Of a stretch of DNA of 64,000 nucleotides, positions 33,791 to 45,800 are shown in pieces. Location: NCBI GenBank assembly GCA_963978905.1, contig OZ022260.1:40546259-40610258 (forward strand), written 5' to 3'. The position numbers were made by a program, and so were the translations under genes. This stretch comes from Trichostrongylus colubriformis. Lineage: Eukaryota > Nematoda > Chromadorea > Rhabditida > Trichostrongylidae. The notes beneath the pieces are model-generated. The model did no database searches and was not told the DNA's origin. It saw nothing but the letters and a program-made list of their open reading frames with translations. How positions within the stretch are numbered: position 1 is the stretch's first letter; each line of letters starts with the position of its first letter.

Positions 33791-35380
33791 CTGAAAACAT
33801 ATACATTGAAACAGAAGGCGGATCCAAAGGTTCAGGTACCGCTCGAACTCATAATTCAAATCGAGAAGATCATAATGTTGCCAGTATAAGAAACATCTTA
33901 GGAACTGTTTCTTACAGTGAACCAGCCATAAATAGGTAGCGTCAACAGAAGAAGTTAAGAAATAGCGTGAAAGTATCACCTGGCTTTTCTGTGTGCCGCT
34001 CCAATAGTATTTCTTTTCTGGTTTCAATAAGAAAATGCAAGCATTCAAAAAGTCCGCTTTCAATCGACGATGTCCCGTTCGAGAGTCTCGGTCACCACAT
34101 GAGCACCAATGACCATTATATCCTGCCCAGTTTGACATCTTCACCCTTTATCCGCACGTGATGTCCTCAGTTCATTCTAGTCCAAAAATGGCTTAGAAAA
34201 CCCTCGACCTCTTATAGCACGCCCTCAGAACGGCCATATTGTCCATAATTGGAAGTGCTCTCTACCAGCATCTGCTAGCATTCCAAGTGTTTTTCACTGA
34301 GTAAACAAGCTCTTCCAAACAATTATTTCTAAGGACCCGTCACAAACAGTTCAACGAAGACCATAGATCGAGATTGTGGCTGGAGGAGCTTTCACCCAAA
34401 GTTTAGGCAATAAACAAGTTTTTTGGAAGAACGGGAAACATGTAGAATATAGGCAGCCACTGGAAGAGATGATGAAAACAAAGCAGCGGAATTTATAGGG
34501 TACGCCTTTTTTGGGTTTTCCCAAACAAACGCGTGTCCTATTCCAAAAGTAACGATAAACAATGACCACTCCACTTCCTACATTGCGTCATTTCACGATT
34601 TTGCATTTTACAACGAAATTACTCTTTACACAAACAAAACAGAACCCTTTGCAAGGCCCTTCTCTCAAACTGTGATAATCCACTAAAGGATACACATGTA
34701 ATTCATATCGATTTCAGACTGTATAATAGTAGTATTGTTACAAAAATCACTAACTACCTAACAACATCCAACCGTATTTATACCTACATTCATTCATATC
34801 AATTAGTTCACATTATCACACTTAGTATGAATTTACAATTATCAACTTTATTTTTTACTTATATATATTCAACCTAGCCTCATGAAGCACATCGTATATG
34901 TATTCTTCTCAGAAGATATAAAAGGACATAAAAAGGGTTCTTAAGACCTCCTTCCATAATCTGCACTGTGTTTTGTTATAACTCAAATACTATATACCAC
35001 TGCGAAAAAATCGGTCTCTTATTTCTGTGTGATTATAAATGAGTAGTGTCAGTGCTTCTCATTTCCAAATACTCCATTTTGTACCTGACACTTTGTGTTT
35101 CCAGCTAATACCAGCTAATCCCTTGACATCGCCGCGCTGGCTTATAGTACTTGACATGCGCGCAGAAGTGTCTATCATATGTCCAAAAAAGGAAGCATCT
35201 GAAAGACATTTACTAATGCCCTTGTCAATTCGCATCTAAGCAAGAGATTATACATTTGTCTTATTGTCAATCCAGAAATGCGGGGCCAGCACCAGTACTC
35301 ATCATGAAGCTCTCTGGCTATCTTAGTTTCTCTAACCCGGTCAAGGTTAAATTCCTTATTTTTTAACTGTGTATTAACTA
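33791..35380. other. Unassigned; minus-strand open frame upstream of a candidate exon
   Basis: A minus frame of 140 codons (34144-33722) overlaps the preceding exon's acceptor and contains possible donors, but no phase-compatible exon could be fixed. The remainder to 35380 is AT-rich with no repeats seen. Confidence 0.3.
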
Positions 35381-35389
35381 ATATTGATA

Positions 35390-35637
35390 ATTAAAAGTAT
35401 CTAATGAAATCCATAATTAATAGATGGTAGCTGATGATATTGATAACTGGACGTAGTACTTAGTAAAATGTATACCTCAGCAATATGCTTAGTAAATGAT
35501 GAAAACTATTTAGTAGTACTGATAATTGACAATGACCGGTGAAAATCAGTAGCATTCTCAGTAACTGATGATATCCATTGGTAGTGGATATCATCAGTTA
35601 CTGAAAATGCTACTGATTTTCACCGGTCATTGACAAT
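35390..35637. repeat. 53 bp near-perfect hairpin in a degenerate repeat field
   Basis: Arms 35525-35577 and 35585-35637 are inverse with about two mismatches around a 7-base loop. Both contain ACCGGTGAAAATCAGTAGCA or its inverse. The 130 bp before it is built from variants of GTAACTGATGATAT (e.g. TAGCTGATGATATTGATAAC, TAGTAAATGATGAAAACT), so the hairpin grew in a local low-complexity repeat. No mature RNA can be assigned. Confidence 0.8.
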
Positions 35638-38600
35638 GGGTATTGACAATGGTTAATGAATGAATAATGTATTGTATTTCTAGCCGGACTTTCAAGTATT
35701 GTTGATTGTTATTATATTATTCAAATCCGTTCTCATTGGGGAATTTTTTCCCGAAGATCGGGGGCTTCCAACCACCTCCTAATTTGTGAAAAATTCAAGC
35801 ACTGGGCTTTGTGAAGACACCAGCGCCAAGCTAAATGATAAGCATGATGCTTGCGAAGCCATCTCGAAAAATCGTCACACAGACTCATTAGGAACCAACT
35901 CAGAAAGGTTGGAATACCCTTCAACCGGGAACAGGTGGCATTAGGAGCCCCACCCATTGGCAATTATGGGATCATTACCTGAAGACCAGCTATTATCATC
36001 ATTAACTCATTCACACTCCTCATTAAGATCATCCTATTTCTGATCTTATTCTCGTCCTGAACGTCTTATTTGACGATAAGGACAAAGAACCCTTTTTTCC
36101 TCAGTAATTTCCAAACGGAACTCCACATCCGCGCTATCCCTCCAATAACCTCTTGTGTAACAAAAGAAGACATAGGGCCTCTCGTCTTTGAAAAGGCCCA
36201 TGCCCCATCACTCATGCTATAGCAAGCTTAAAACTGAATGCTAGAATTGAACGTATGAGGGTCACTTTGCACTTACACAACCACATAGCCCATTTCCGGC
36301 CATGGTCGACCATTCGCCCATAATCGGGTAATTACTACCGGTCTAGTTCAAAAAAGTGCGAATGTTGTTCGAGATAATTCCTTGTTCTCGTAACTCTTTG
36401 CATGAGTCTCAACCGTATTCTCTTGTTTTCACAATTCTGGACAAAGTTCACAAGCGTGGCGTATACCTCTGTTACACTTATGTCGAGTACTACTCATTCT
36501 CCAAAGTTATTTATGAGTCGATAATTCAAAATCAAACACTGGGTCCAAAACTATTAGGAGCTAGTTGTACCTGCCTTAGCTTTTCAAGCTGAATTCTTGC
36601 CACGAGGCTTAACGGCTCGCCTGAGCCGTTAATGGCTACTGGCCACTTGACGAGTACTTGCCGAGGGTCACTCATGGCTTTAGCAGCGTCGCCTACTAGA
36701 TAGCCCCGCTCAAGCTTCGCCAGCTATACGTGGTCAGTTTTCATATTATTCTACCTAGAACTAGCATTTATCATCCACTACATGAGGATCATCAAATAAT
36801 GATAGCTGGTGATTCCTCATGTAATGGATCACGATTAAATTTTGGAAGCATTTCTCTAAAAACACTTCAAAAATAAATACACAACTTTCAAAATTCATTC
36901 GTATTCAATTTTTACTTTTAATCTCCTTTTTATTCCTCTTTGATACCTTCTCGGTCTATGCTGCTGAATTCCCAATACTTTCCATAAATCGGTCCCTGAT
37001 TTCCTAATAACCCCAACACAATGACGGAGGACCACCCTTAAAAAATCTTGTTCCTACCCCTAAACACCATCGTTATTTCAGAATCGAGAACACACTTCTC
37101 TGTAACAAAGTGCCATCGGCCACAGTATTCAACGCTAGCCATTCATTTTTTCTTTTTTTTTCAATTCACAATTCAAATTTTCATGTTTTTCTTTTTTTTC
37201 AGTTCGAAAGCCTAACAACCTAAACATAATCATGGATCCCTACTCTACACTTTAGGTAGCCACCCGCCAATTCCATACTTCGCCCAATCAGATTAAAGAC
37301 CCATCAAAGTGTCTTCTTCATTTCTTGGAACCCAATGCACTCTATTCGTGGGCCTCGAAAAGCATTGAAGCGTATGTTCATTGGTAGTCCATTTATGGAA
37401 CAGAGCGTGCATTCAATTGGTGAAACCTTGAATATGATGACTCAGTGGTGGCCTCTATGTAGTCATTAATAAAGCGGTAAGCGCAAAGGCGTATCAAAGG
37501 ACTTGAGAAGCCGCCATTACCGGCACAACTTGGGGCCATTCCTTCCTTGCCATTCGTCGTCGTTTGTTTACAAACTTCCCAAAATGCCCAATTAGCTCTT
37601 ACAATAAATCATATTTTCGTAATCGCATGTCCTTGAATGCTTCCAATGCTTTGAGCTTTCTACCTCAACTTTCTTCTGCCTGTCTAAGGGTCAGAGTATC
37701 TCTGGATAGGACATTGTCACTAATACTTCATGGGCGCCCCAAGATATATTTATTGCATGAAGTATCTCGTATGGCCCAAATCAACACTAGATTCTTCCAT
37801 GTATCCCTCAAGGAGGGAATACCTAAAACCTAATGATATATCTAGGTCCCAAAGTGATTACCCCAAAACTGAACCAACATCTATTCCCCTGGGGTATTTT
37901 TTTTTTGCTGCCAGCAACGATACGAGAAAACTGAACGTGTTCTATGGCTCGCAGAACGCATGAGCGTATTTTTGGTTTGACACAAAGATTTTGGGAAACT
38001 TGTACAAACGAATAAATGACTAAGGATGATGCACGACTCGGAAGGTGCCTTGCAATAGACTTCCCATCATATGTATAAGCATACCGATCACATGCAAAAT
38101 TCCACAGGCAATCTACCCCTTGCTATGTTTATGACTTTTATTAACGACATCTCTCATGTTTATGACGTTTATTACTTTAATGTCATTCGATCCTGCTGCA
38201 GGAATGGCACCATAGCGGTCCATAGGTGCTTTTGTACTTTAAAACTATGCCACTGTGATACAGGATTTGTACAGCATCAAGTTGTCCGATGACGACTGCT
38301 CCCTTTGGAATAAGCCATGCTTTCTTTCAAGTTCCTTCTGAAGGTGTAGTGCGATAGGATATGTTTTTACGCATCACAATGAGTTTTGAGGTCGAGTCCG
38401 AATCGTACGCGTACCTACAGACCCTAAGAGACCGTAGGCCTGATACCCACCGAGGAAAGGCGGAGAAACTGAAAATTCTACAGGCGTCAACTAGACCCGA
38501 TACTAAGGCCGTGCCGGTGATAGTGGCGTCTCCCGCCACGGCACCACCTCTGTCACTCTCCTAACAATGAAAAAAAATTGAAGACGGTAAGTTGTATTCC

Positions 38601-40758
38601 GGGCCATTGGCGGTTTCCTTGGCACCTCTAAGAAAAGTTATGATTGCTCAAGTGTCTTGGTTAAATGAGTAGCTAAATAGAAAAAATTGTATTTTACATA
38701 TCCCTTAAGTGCTCTTCCAGCAATTTTTGACCTGAAAAAAAAAACTATTCCTCTTGGGAACACTTGAGTCTTCAAGGCTCATCTTCACAAGCGTAACCGC
38801 GACGTTAGCAATTCTTCAATTGTTTGTCGGAGACGCTTCTCAAAGACTTATCCCATGAGAGCTCTTGATCATAGCCCTACTAAGAATGACAGATTCAAAC
38901 TTTACGTCACTCTTTTTTCTCAGCTGCCAATTTCCTTGAAGCTTTCATGCTGGGAGGGGAGGAATTTTTTTAACAGCACTTTATAAAAGACTCAACTACA
39001 ATCTTCAGAATGATGCCGCCGATACCAGAAATCTTATAACTCTCACAGAAACTATCAGGCCCCTGCTTATAAGTTTTTGGCTCAATGCGTTTCTCTCCGG
39101 CTGCGACGCAATTGACTGAGCTTTTTCGTTCGTCCCTCACGTCATAGTATCATGAGGCAATTATCTCTATCAAAATTATTACTTTTCAATGCAAGATTGC
39201 ATTCATATAATTTCCTTCTCCACAGTTCATAAATTTTTTGAATAGCAACCTCATTGCTCCTGACAACGCTTTCGCTTTCTACACAGTTTCAGTAATAGCA
39301 ACTCAGTTCAACTTCTATCATAATAAATAGGCAATGTCTTGAAACCAGCAACCAATATCAAACTGTCCACATAGCCACATACTATACGTAGCACGACTAT
39401 GCGCATAATCGAAAAAGGACAAAAATGATAGATCTTGTACCGCTCCATAAGTACATATACCCCGCGCAATACACCATTATCGATTAGCGCCACACGCATC
39501 TGTGATGTGTAGCGATCGCACGCGCCATATGACGTATGCACTCACAGCGTAATCTAATGAAATGGCTTCCCAGTAAGGTTCCTGCTGATTTCTACGTGGG
39601 AAAGTCTCGTGAGTTGTGGTATCATTCGGCATCGGTGGGTGCCAAGCGGACTTGTGACATGTGGCAGTCACTGACGCCTCGAGCTAGATGATGCGCCCGG
39701 GAGATTTAGCTCACAAAGATTCTGCCGCTTAGATTGGAGTCTCATATTTAACACCTCGACGCCGACGTCGGACAACAGTGTCCGACGTTGTCGTTAACGA
39801 TTCTCGAGCTGGTCTGTTCCAAGGGACGACTGTACAATGCTGTTATAAAGCAGTGAAAGTTAACCATATCATTAGGAGTCCACGACTTTCTTGTTCCAAT
39901 AATTATTTAAGTATTTGGTACTCCAAATCTGGTTTCGCGTCTTTGGTAATCCCATTTACTATACAAGACTGCTATTTTATTGAGATAAAAATAAGCTAGA
40001 CGAATTCTTTTAGCGGGATAAGCTTATTGTTAGTCACTGCTGACCTGGCTTGCCACGCCAGAAATTGTGCCTGCCTACTATGCGACAGCAAAGTGAAAAA
40101 ACGCTCGTGGTCATCGTGTTAAGAGCTTACAGCGCGACTTCCATGACGAATGGCGCCATGGCTTCCCTTGACCCTGGCTTCCTTATCAACCGATCTGCCA
40201 CATCTGCTACTTGTCACAGCATAATATACCTATGAATCTATGAGAAAGACGAAAAACTATTGAAATCTCGTATTTGTTTCACTTGCGTTATATTCTGTTC
40301 AGTTCTGGCCCAGTTTCTCTCGTTCTTCACCCAATCTTTACCTTCACAGTAGAATAAGTGAAATGTTGAAAAACACACAAAACGTGCCACTGCGTAAACA
40401 TAAAAAACAAAAGAAAACAAACTTGTGACATGTAGACCTCGGCAATGAAAAAAGTCGACCCATAAGTGCGAAATTGCCGACAGTATGATAGGAATTCTTT
40501 TTGAAGATAAGAAACATTACTTGATTTGACATCCTGCAAAACTTACAAGATATTATCCTACATTGATCTCTACATATGATTCTAGAATTCACAGGAACAA
40601 AATGAATTGATGGTCGTAGTTTTCCTGCTTCAAATCGGAACCTGATTATTTGATTTTTAGGAAAATCACCGTCTTTTCGTTTACAAGAGGGAAAAAGAAA
40701 TGAAAACATATACTTGGAAGAATGAATCAGTGGAACTACAAATAAAACTGCTCCTTAC
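35638..40758. other. Unassigned 5 kb with two small hairpins
   Basis: A perfect 10 bp stem (TTAACGGCTC / GAGCCGTTAA) lies at 36609-36632 and an imperfect inverted repeat at 36773-36830 (ATCCACTACATGAGGAT versus ATTCCTCATGTAATGGAT). Open frames of 60-121 codons are present on both strands without splice or domain support. Confidence 0.35.
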
Positions 40759-40855
40759 CTTCAATGCTTTGATCGTCTTTTTCCACATCTCACTAGCCTT
40801 GTCCTTGGCAGACAACATGTGAGCTGGCAGGATACAGGTGAGATCGGGCTTGTCA
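40759..40855 (-). CDS. Candidate internal exon, unrecognised protein
   Basis: On the minus strand a good acceptor (TTATTTTTCAG) is followed by 1 nt plus 32 codons and a good donor (GAAG then GTAAGG). The peptide runs DKPDLTCILPAHMLSAKDKA then SEMWKKTIKALK. It is well composed (few rare residues, amphipathic Lys-rich end), and both splice sites match nematode consensus. No other exon of the same gene was identified with confidence. Family unknown. Confidence 0.45.
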
Positions 40856-41462
40856 CTGAAAAATAATTCTCATCGCGGTCCAATTGAGAAAAGGTAGTTA
40901 TCCTATTGGCCAAAGATTAATCGAAGCTGTGCATAGTCAAGAGATCTCACGAAAACGGATTTTCATCTATTTTGATTTATTTCTCGAACATTCTGTTCCC
41001 ATTCCGGGAGCTAGACAATTTCGAGGGCGTTTTTTAGCTGATGGTGTTCAGCTGCGTCAGAAACATCACGTGGCCTCCGTCGAAAAGGTTTCGCCAGAGA
41101 TGCTTGTTCCATGCTAGTTCACGTGGAATAAGCCTGACGATTGACTATTTCCCAGAGTTACTCGATAATTGTTCTATCGCTCCCTCGCGCTCTCGTGAGG
41201 AAGCGATAGCGAAGAACTTTGGTAGAGCTGGTCTCCACAAACCCGATTTAATCACGCTAATCATGAGCAGGAGGGTAGTTGTGATGACCACAACAATGTT
41301 TATCGTATCACATTTTTATCAGTAACAAAGTTTCCACTGCAATATTAATGTGACCATGTTACATCTCGCTGTTCCGTACAGCAATAGGAGACTTATGAGA
41401 AACTTCATCGTATTGTAGGTGCAGATTTCCGCGACGTTGGTTCATGAATTCTCTCCCATCTA
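40856..41462. other. Unassigned; 36 bp hairpin
   Basis: CTATCGCTCCCTCGCG and its near-inverse ending TGAGGAAGCGATAG form a hairpin at 41174-41209. Minus-strand open reading across it exists but lacks splice support. Confidence 0.4.
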
Positions 41463-42136
41463 TTAGGTTGGCAACTAAGTAATTGCGGTTTTTAAAATAC
41501 TGCTTTTTCCCTCCAAACTGCTTTCCAGCAATCTCTTCTGTACATACACATGTAGTATAATTCCACACGCATCTATAGGTATTATTGTCTTCCATCTCCC
41601 GGATAACCCTTTTCGGCAAAATAAACATGTCAACGGTTAAGCTCATTTTCAATACAAAAATTATAAAAAGATTTTTCTTTGAATGGCGTTAGACAGGGAA
41701 AGGAAAAGGTGATAATCCGATGGAGCAAGATCAGGGCTATAAGGTGGATAGGGCAGCAATTTTTATCCAAGCTCGAGAATTTTTTGGCGAGTCATTTTTT
41801 TCAATAGTGGTAAAAAAAATTTAAATTTTTTTTCAAAAAGTTCTCGAGCTTGGATAAAAATTGCTGTCTTATAGTTCTGATCTTTCTCCATCGGATTATC
41901 ACCTTTCCCTTTCCCTGTCTAACGCCATTCAAAGAAAAAATTGGAATTGAAAATGAGGCGTTTTTTGATATGTTTATTTTGCCGAAAAGGGTTATCCGGG
42001 AGACGGAAGACAACAATATCTATAGATGCGTGTGGACTTGTACTACATATATATGTACAGAAGAAATTTTGTGGAAAGCAGTTTCAAGGGAAAAAGCAGT
42101 ATTTAAAAATCCGCAAATACTTAGTTGCCAACCTAA
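41463..42136. mobile_element. Inverted-duplicate mariner, family D copy 2
   Basis: A 674 bp near-palindrome opening TTAGGTTGGCAACTAAGTAA and closing with TTAGTTGCCAACCTAA, flanked by TA (41461-41462, 42137-42138). The subterminal TTGCGGTTTTT resembles the ends known for cecropia-type mariners such as Hsmar1. The arms share CTGCTTTCCAGCAAT and TTCGGCAAAATAAACAT with copy 1 at 23171-23851, and meet near 41800-41835. Only the transposase 3' region is present, damaged in both arms. Confidence 0.88.
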
Positions 42137-42576
42137 TATAACATTGGTGAATTTATCGATTTTTTTATTGAACCAACTAATGTTCAACTATATTTATATT
42201 CACCATCCAATGCTAAGCCACATTATGGAAGGGACAGATTTCATGAAGCGATGGAGTTCAATACTGCGTTGTTCGGAGAACCATGATGACCCCAATGTTC
42301 AGCAACAGCCCCAATATTCATTATAACCATAGGGGAACCGCAAAATATTAATTAATACGTTGGAGTCTCACATTGATGTTGAAGATTCAGACCAATGTAG
42401 TATTAAAAATATAACCAATGTAATAGTGGAAAATAAATCAATAATATCAAAAAGGAAAATCATCCCGATGACCTCTCAAACGAACAACTCTTGTCTCAGC
42501 GTGGAATCGAAACTTAGCGGCTCTTACTGCTCCCAAAGCGCAGTTCCCTTCAGATACAATTCGATGTCACAGTGTC
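42137..42576. other. Unassigned open frame
   Basis: Plus-strand open reading near 42211-42326 ends with NHDDPNVQQQPQYSL and a TAA. A second frame from 42360 (about 70 codons before the next element) is Asn/Ser/Lys-rich. Neither has a clear acceptor or family. Confidence 0.25.
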
Positions 42577-42815
42577 GGGTGTGTACCCTTATGTCAGGAT
42601 TTCGCACCGCGGCATGTCGCAAGCGAAGCAATGCAGACGAACTGAGGCGCCATGTTGATGGGTCCCGAAGCGATCACAAGTCAACTGCGTATCTCGCCCT
42701 TAGCATTTCAGTGTAATCGTTCTACGACTCAACTAGCGCGACGCGCATAGCTCGCACACACTCCGTCGCACGTCGCTCGTCGTTGTGCGAAATCCTGACA
42801 TAAGAGTACACACCC
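42577..42815. mobile_element. Fold-back element, family A copy 3
   Basis: The 239 bp element opens GGGTGTGTACCCTTATGTCA and closes TGACATAAGAGTACACACCC. Its length equals that of copy 2, but the asymmetric centre is inverted relative to it (ACAAGTCAACTGCGTATC). The flanks do not carry a 9 bp duplication. Confidence 0.82.
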
Positions 42816-45800
42816 CACAAATGGTCTTTCCAATACATAGTATCACGGTATCCCAATAAAATCGATATATTAACTCTGTACTTTGAATGCACTTGCCATG
42901 CATGTCCCGTCACAGTTTACCGCAACGCAACTACACAGACGCTAACATTTTGCGTACGCAAGTTAAATAGAGCGTGAAGAGAGACGTGTGTATTGTTCAT
43001 TAATGTTACGAAGCGTAAAGTGCTCAAAAGGAATCAGTATGTCCAAATCATGCTACTGATAAAGATATTTGCTACTTAGTGGTTGCTTTATTTACTTAGT
43101 TCCATGCGTGGTAGACGCGCCTACGGACAAAAGAAGACAACTCTATGGTTACTCAAGAGCACAGCAGCATAACTATAATTATGAAGAAACAGCAAATAGC
43201 AGAACTAAGAATAGCAGAACTTCCATCATTTTACCTGTTCACATGCGCCAGTGACTTGGTGGGCGGTCAGATAGTCTCTAAAAAAGTTATCCATTCAGCG
43301 CTCGACTGCGCTCTCCGGACCTTTTACTCTACGGCCACTTATTATATGCTGCACGCTGCTGTTGGTCAGATAGTTAGCCTTAGAGCACTTTGACCATTCG
43401 CCAGATTGTTGTTGGATCGCGTAAAGACGTTTACGACGCATTTCGATCAAAGCACTTGTGCATTACAATTACAGAGTGAGATGGAGGTGAGGTTAAGGGC
43501 ACTTCACGATACAACACAAACATTTTCGCAATTGTATTAACTCGATAATTATGGTACTTTACCAACTGCTAGGGATGACCCAGATTTTTAAGAGATGCTT
43601 TTGTTCAGCCAGTAGAGCCCAGAAACACCATAATATGGCACCGTTTTATACTAGTAGTGCCTCTCCTACACGTTGCACAAGCACCGACACATATAAATGT
43701 CAAATATAAATGGTTGCCTACAAACCATGATTTTTCATTACTGCTTTCTATTACTTTTTTGGAAAAATCATATTTTTTGTTAAGATTTTCAATTGTTCTA
43801 AGTCTTATCGCAGTTATTGTGCCCATGACCATATTTATATACTCATCTCATTATCCACAATGCTATTATGTTTTTTTCCATGTTTCTCATTACTTAAACA
43901 TTTTCACCTTATCTCTAGGCATTAGTAAGTCTTCCCCTGAGAGACGTGTGCATGGCGCATTTTGACGCAAACGATTGCTTGTCAAAGAAATCTGTATGAT
44001 CTCCCCTTTTTATGTTTTTTCTCCTTCACTTCATGCCTCCAAATATACAGTATCCCCACGGGGAAACTTTTCTGTATTACTTTATTTCGAATTGCGAATA
44101 TCGCGAATTAGATTCAGCGATCCCAAGGCGCCCGAGATACCCCCCCCCAGTAGATAATCTTGAAGCAGTACCGAAGATGTCGAAAATAACGAAATACTCG
44201 TTCTTGTTTACTCTGTTGCATGTGGACAAGTCAAGTGATGTCTTGGTGTCTTTTTAGAGGAAAGGGACGCCAATAAATGTGACACCCGTTGATAGCCAGT
44301 TGACATGATGTTAGCTTTCCGCCTTCCGCATCTCTTTTGATTGGAAAAGAGTTTGTGTTACGCTTGTTTCACACGGACGAATTTCACATTTACTTAAACT
44401 CTTTCCGCACATTACACAGACTATCCCTCAAATGACGGCTCGAATATTACCTCTACTAAATCATTGTTTTTATTTTGGTCTCCCATTGACCCATGGATAA
44501 TCGAGTAGGCATTTCTGTGGGTAAGAGATGAGGGGTAAAAAAACCCCAATTACTTATTCAACACCCTGCGGCATACCTAACGGAGCTACCTCGCGATACC
44601 ACAAAGATAAGGCGTCACTTGCAAAAACTTGATGATCGATCACTCGCGCTTACGCAGCCTTTTCTCTTCACAATGTTTCAAAAGAAAGGATGTAAAGACG
44701 CTCAGGAATAGTGAGAACCAATCGGGTTCTCCTTGAAAGTTATCAAAGCAGCTTTTCTAACTACCCTCAAATGTAGAATTATTGCAACATTTGGGAAGTT
44801 AGCTACTATCACCGCTTTTTCTTCCAAGTACATGTCCAGAAAATTCGAGCGTGTCCATGAATATTCTAGCAATTTCGTGATTAAAAGCATATTTATGATT
44901 TTATGAGGACCACATGTATGTGCTTCACTGCGGCTAGGGGACCTATATCACATGGATTTTGACTTGGAGTAAAATGTATCGGTACCAGCCGCGCCATACA
45001 GGGAGATGCGCAGCCTAGGTTATAGGTAGGGCCTAGACTAACGCCTAAATAATATGGCAAGCAAAGCGCTTATCCCTACTAGAAATGTCTAAATGACGCA
45101 CCCCTTTAACTAGGACGAAAGTTACACCCTCACTGACGCTCCCTATCTTCCATGAAAAGCAATTAGTTCGGCTTAAGAACTTCTATGATCCCACGCGTTG
45201 GCCGCCATTTCCCACCCATTGACTCTGCCACTCTACATAAGTGACTCGTTAATTTATGCTGCCTTTATCCATGAATGGAATCCTTCAGTACTTCTCACCC
45301 CTGAAAGTTCGATTGCTCTTCTAATGGCCATTTATGAGTGTGGGAAATGCCCAGACCATTGGCGAATACCGCGCTGGAAACGTGAGCTCTTTTCGATTGC
45401 TCTTCTCGAATGGCATGAAGAGTCGAGCATTACGGCCGCAAATTAAAATCACAAGATTTTTTCCACCGTTTCCGGGCATACCACGAGTTACTTTTTGTAG
45501 ATAACCCCACCCTCAAATACATGGCTCCACCTCTTCAGTTTTGAGCTGGTGGGTTGCCCATGGCCTGATCCGCGGGGCAAACACAGTTCGCTTGGATGGA
45601 CGACGCTCTTGGAGGAAAAAAAACAGGGTCAAACAAGGATTGAAGAATCTCCAGAGAGGGGTCATATTTTGGGTGGGAAAAGGAGAGGGGGTCGTATTCC
45701 AGAAAAAATTCTCGTGCAAATTTCAGAGCTTTATACAGTGGTCAGGAGGTATTTGAAAAAGTCGTCAAGCAATGATCACATGCGTTAGGTAGTGATGCTA

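Noticed and set aside
41174..41209. Hairpin that looks like a bacterial terminator
   Set aside because: The genome is eukaryotic by its introns; the hairpin has no T-run and no adjacent gene.
43657..43965. Possible membrane protein exon
   Set aside because: Hydrophobic residues are expected from T-rich codons in this AT-rich stretch; no good acceptor or donor at its edges.
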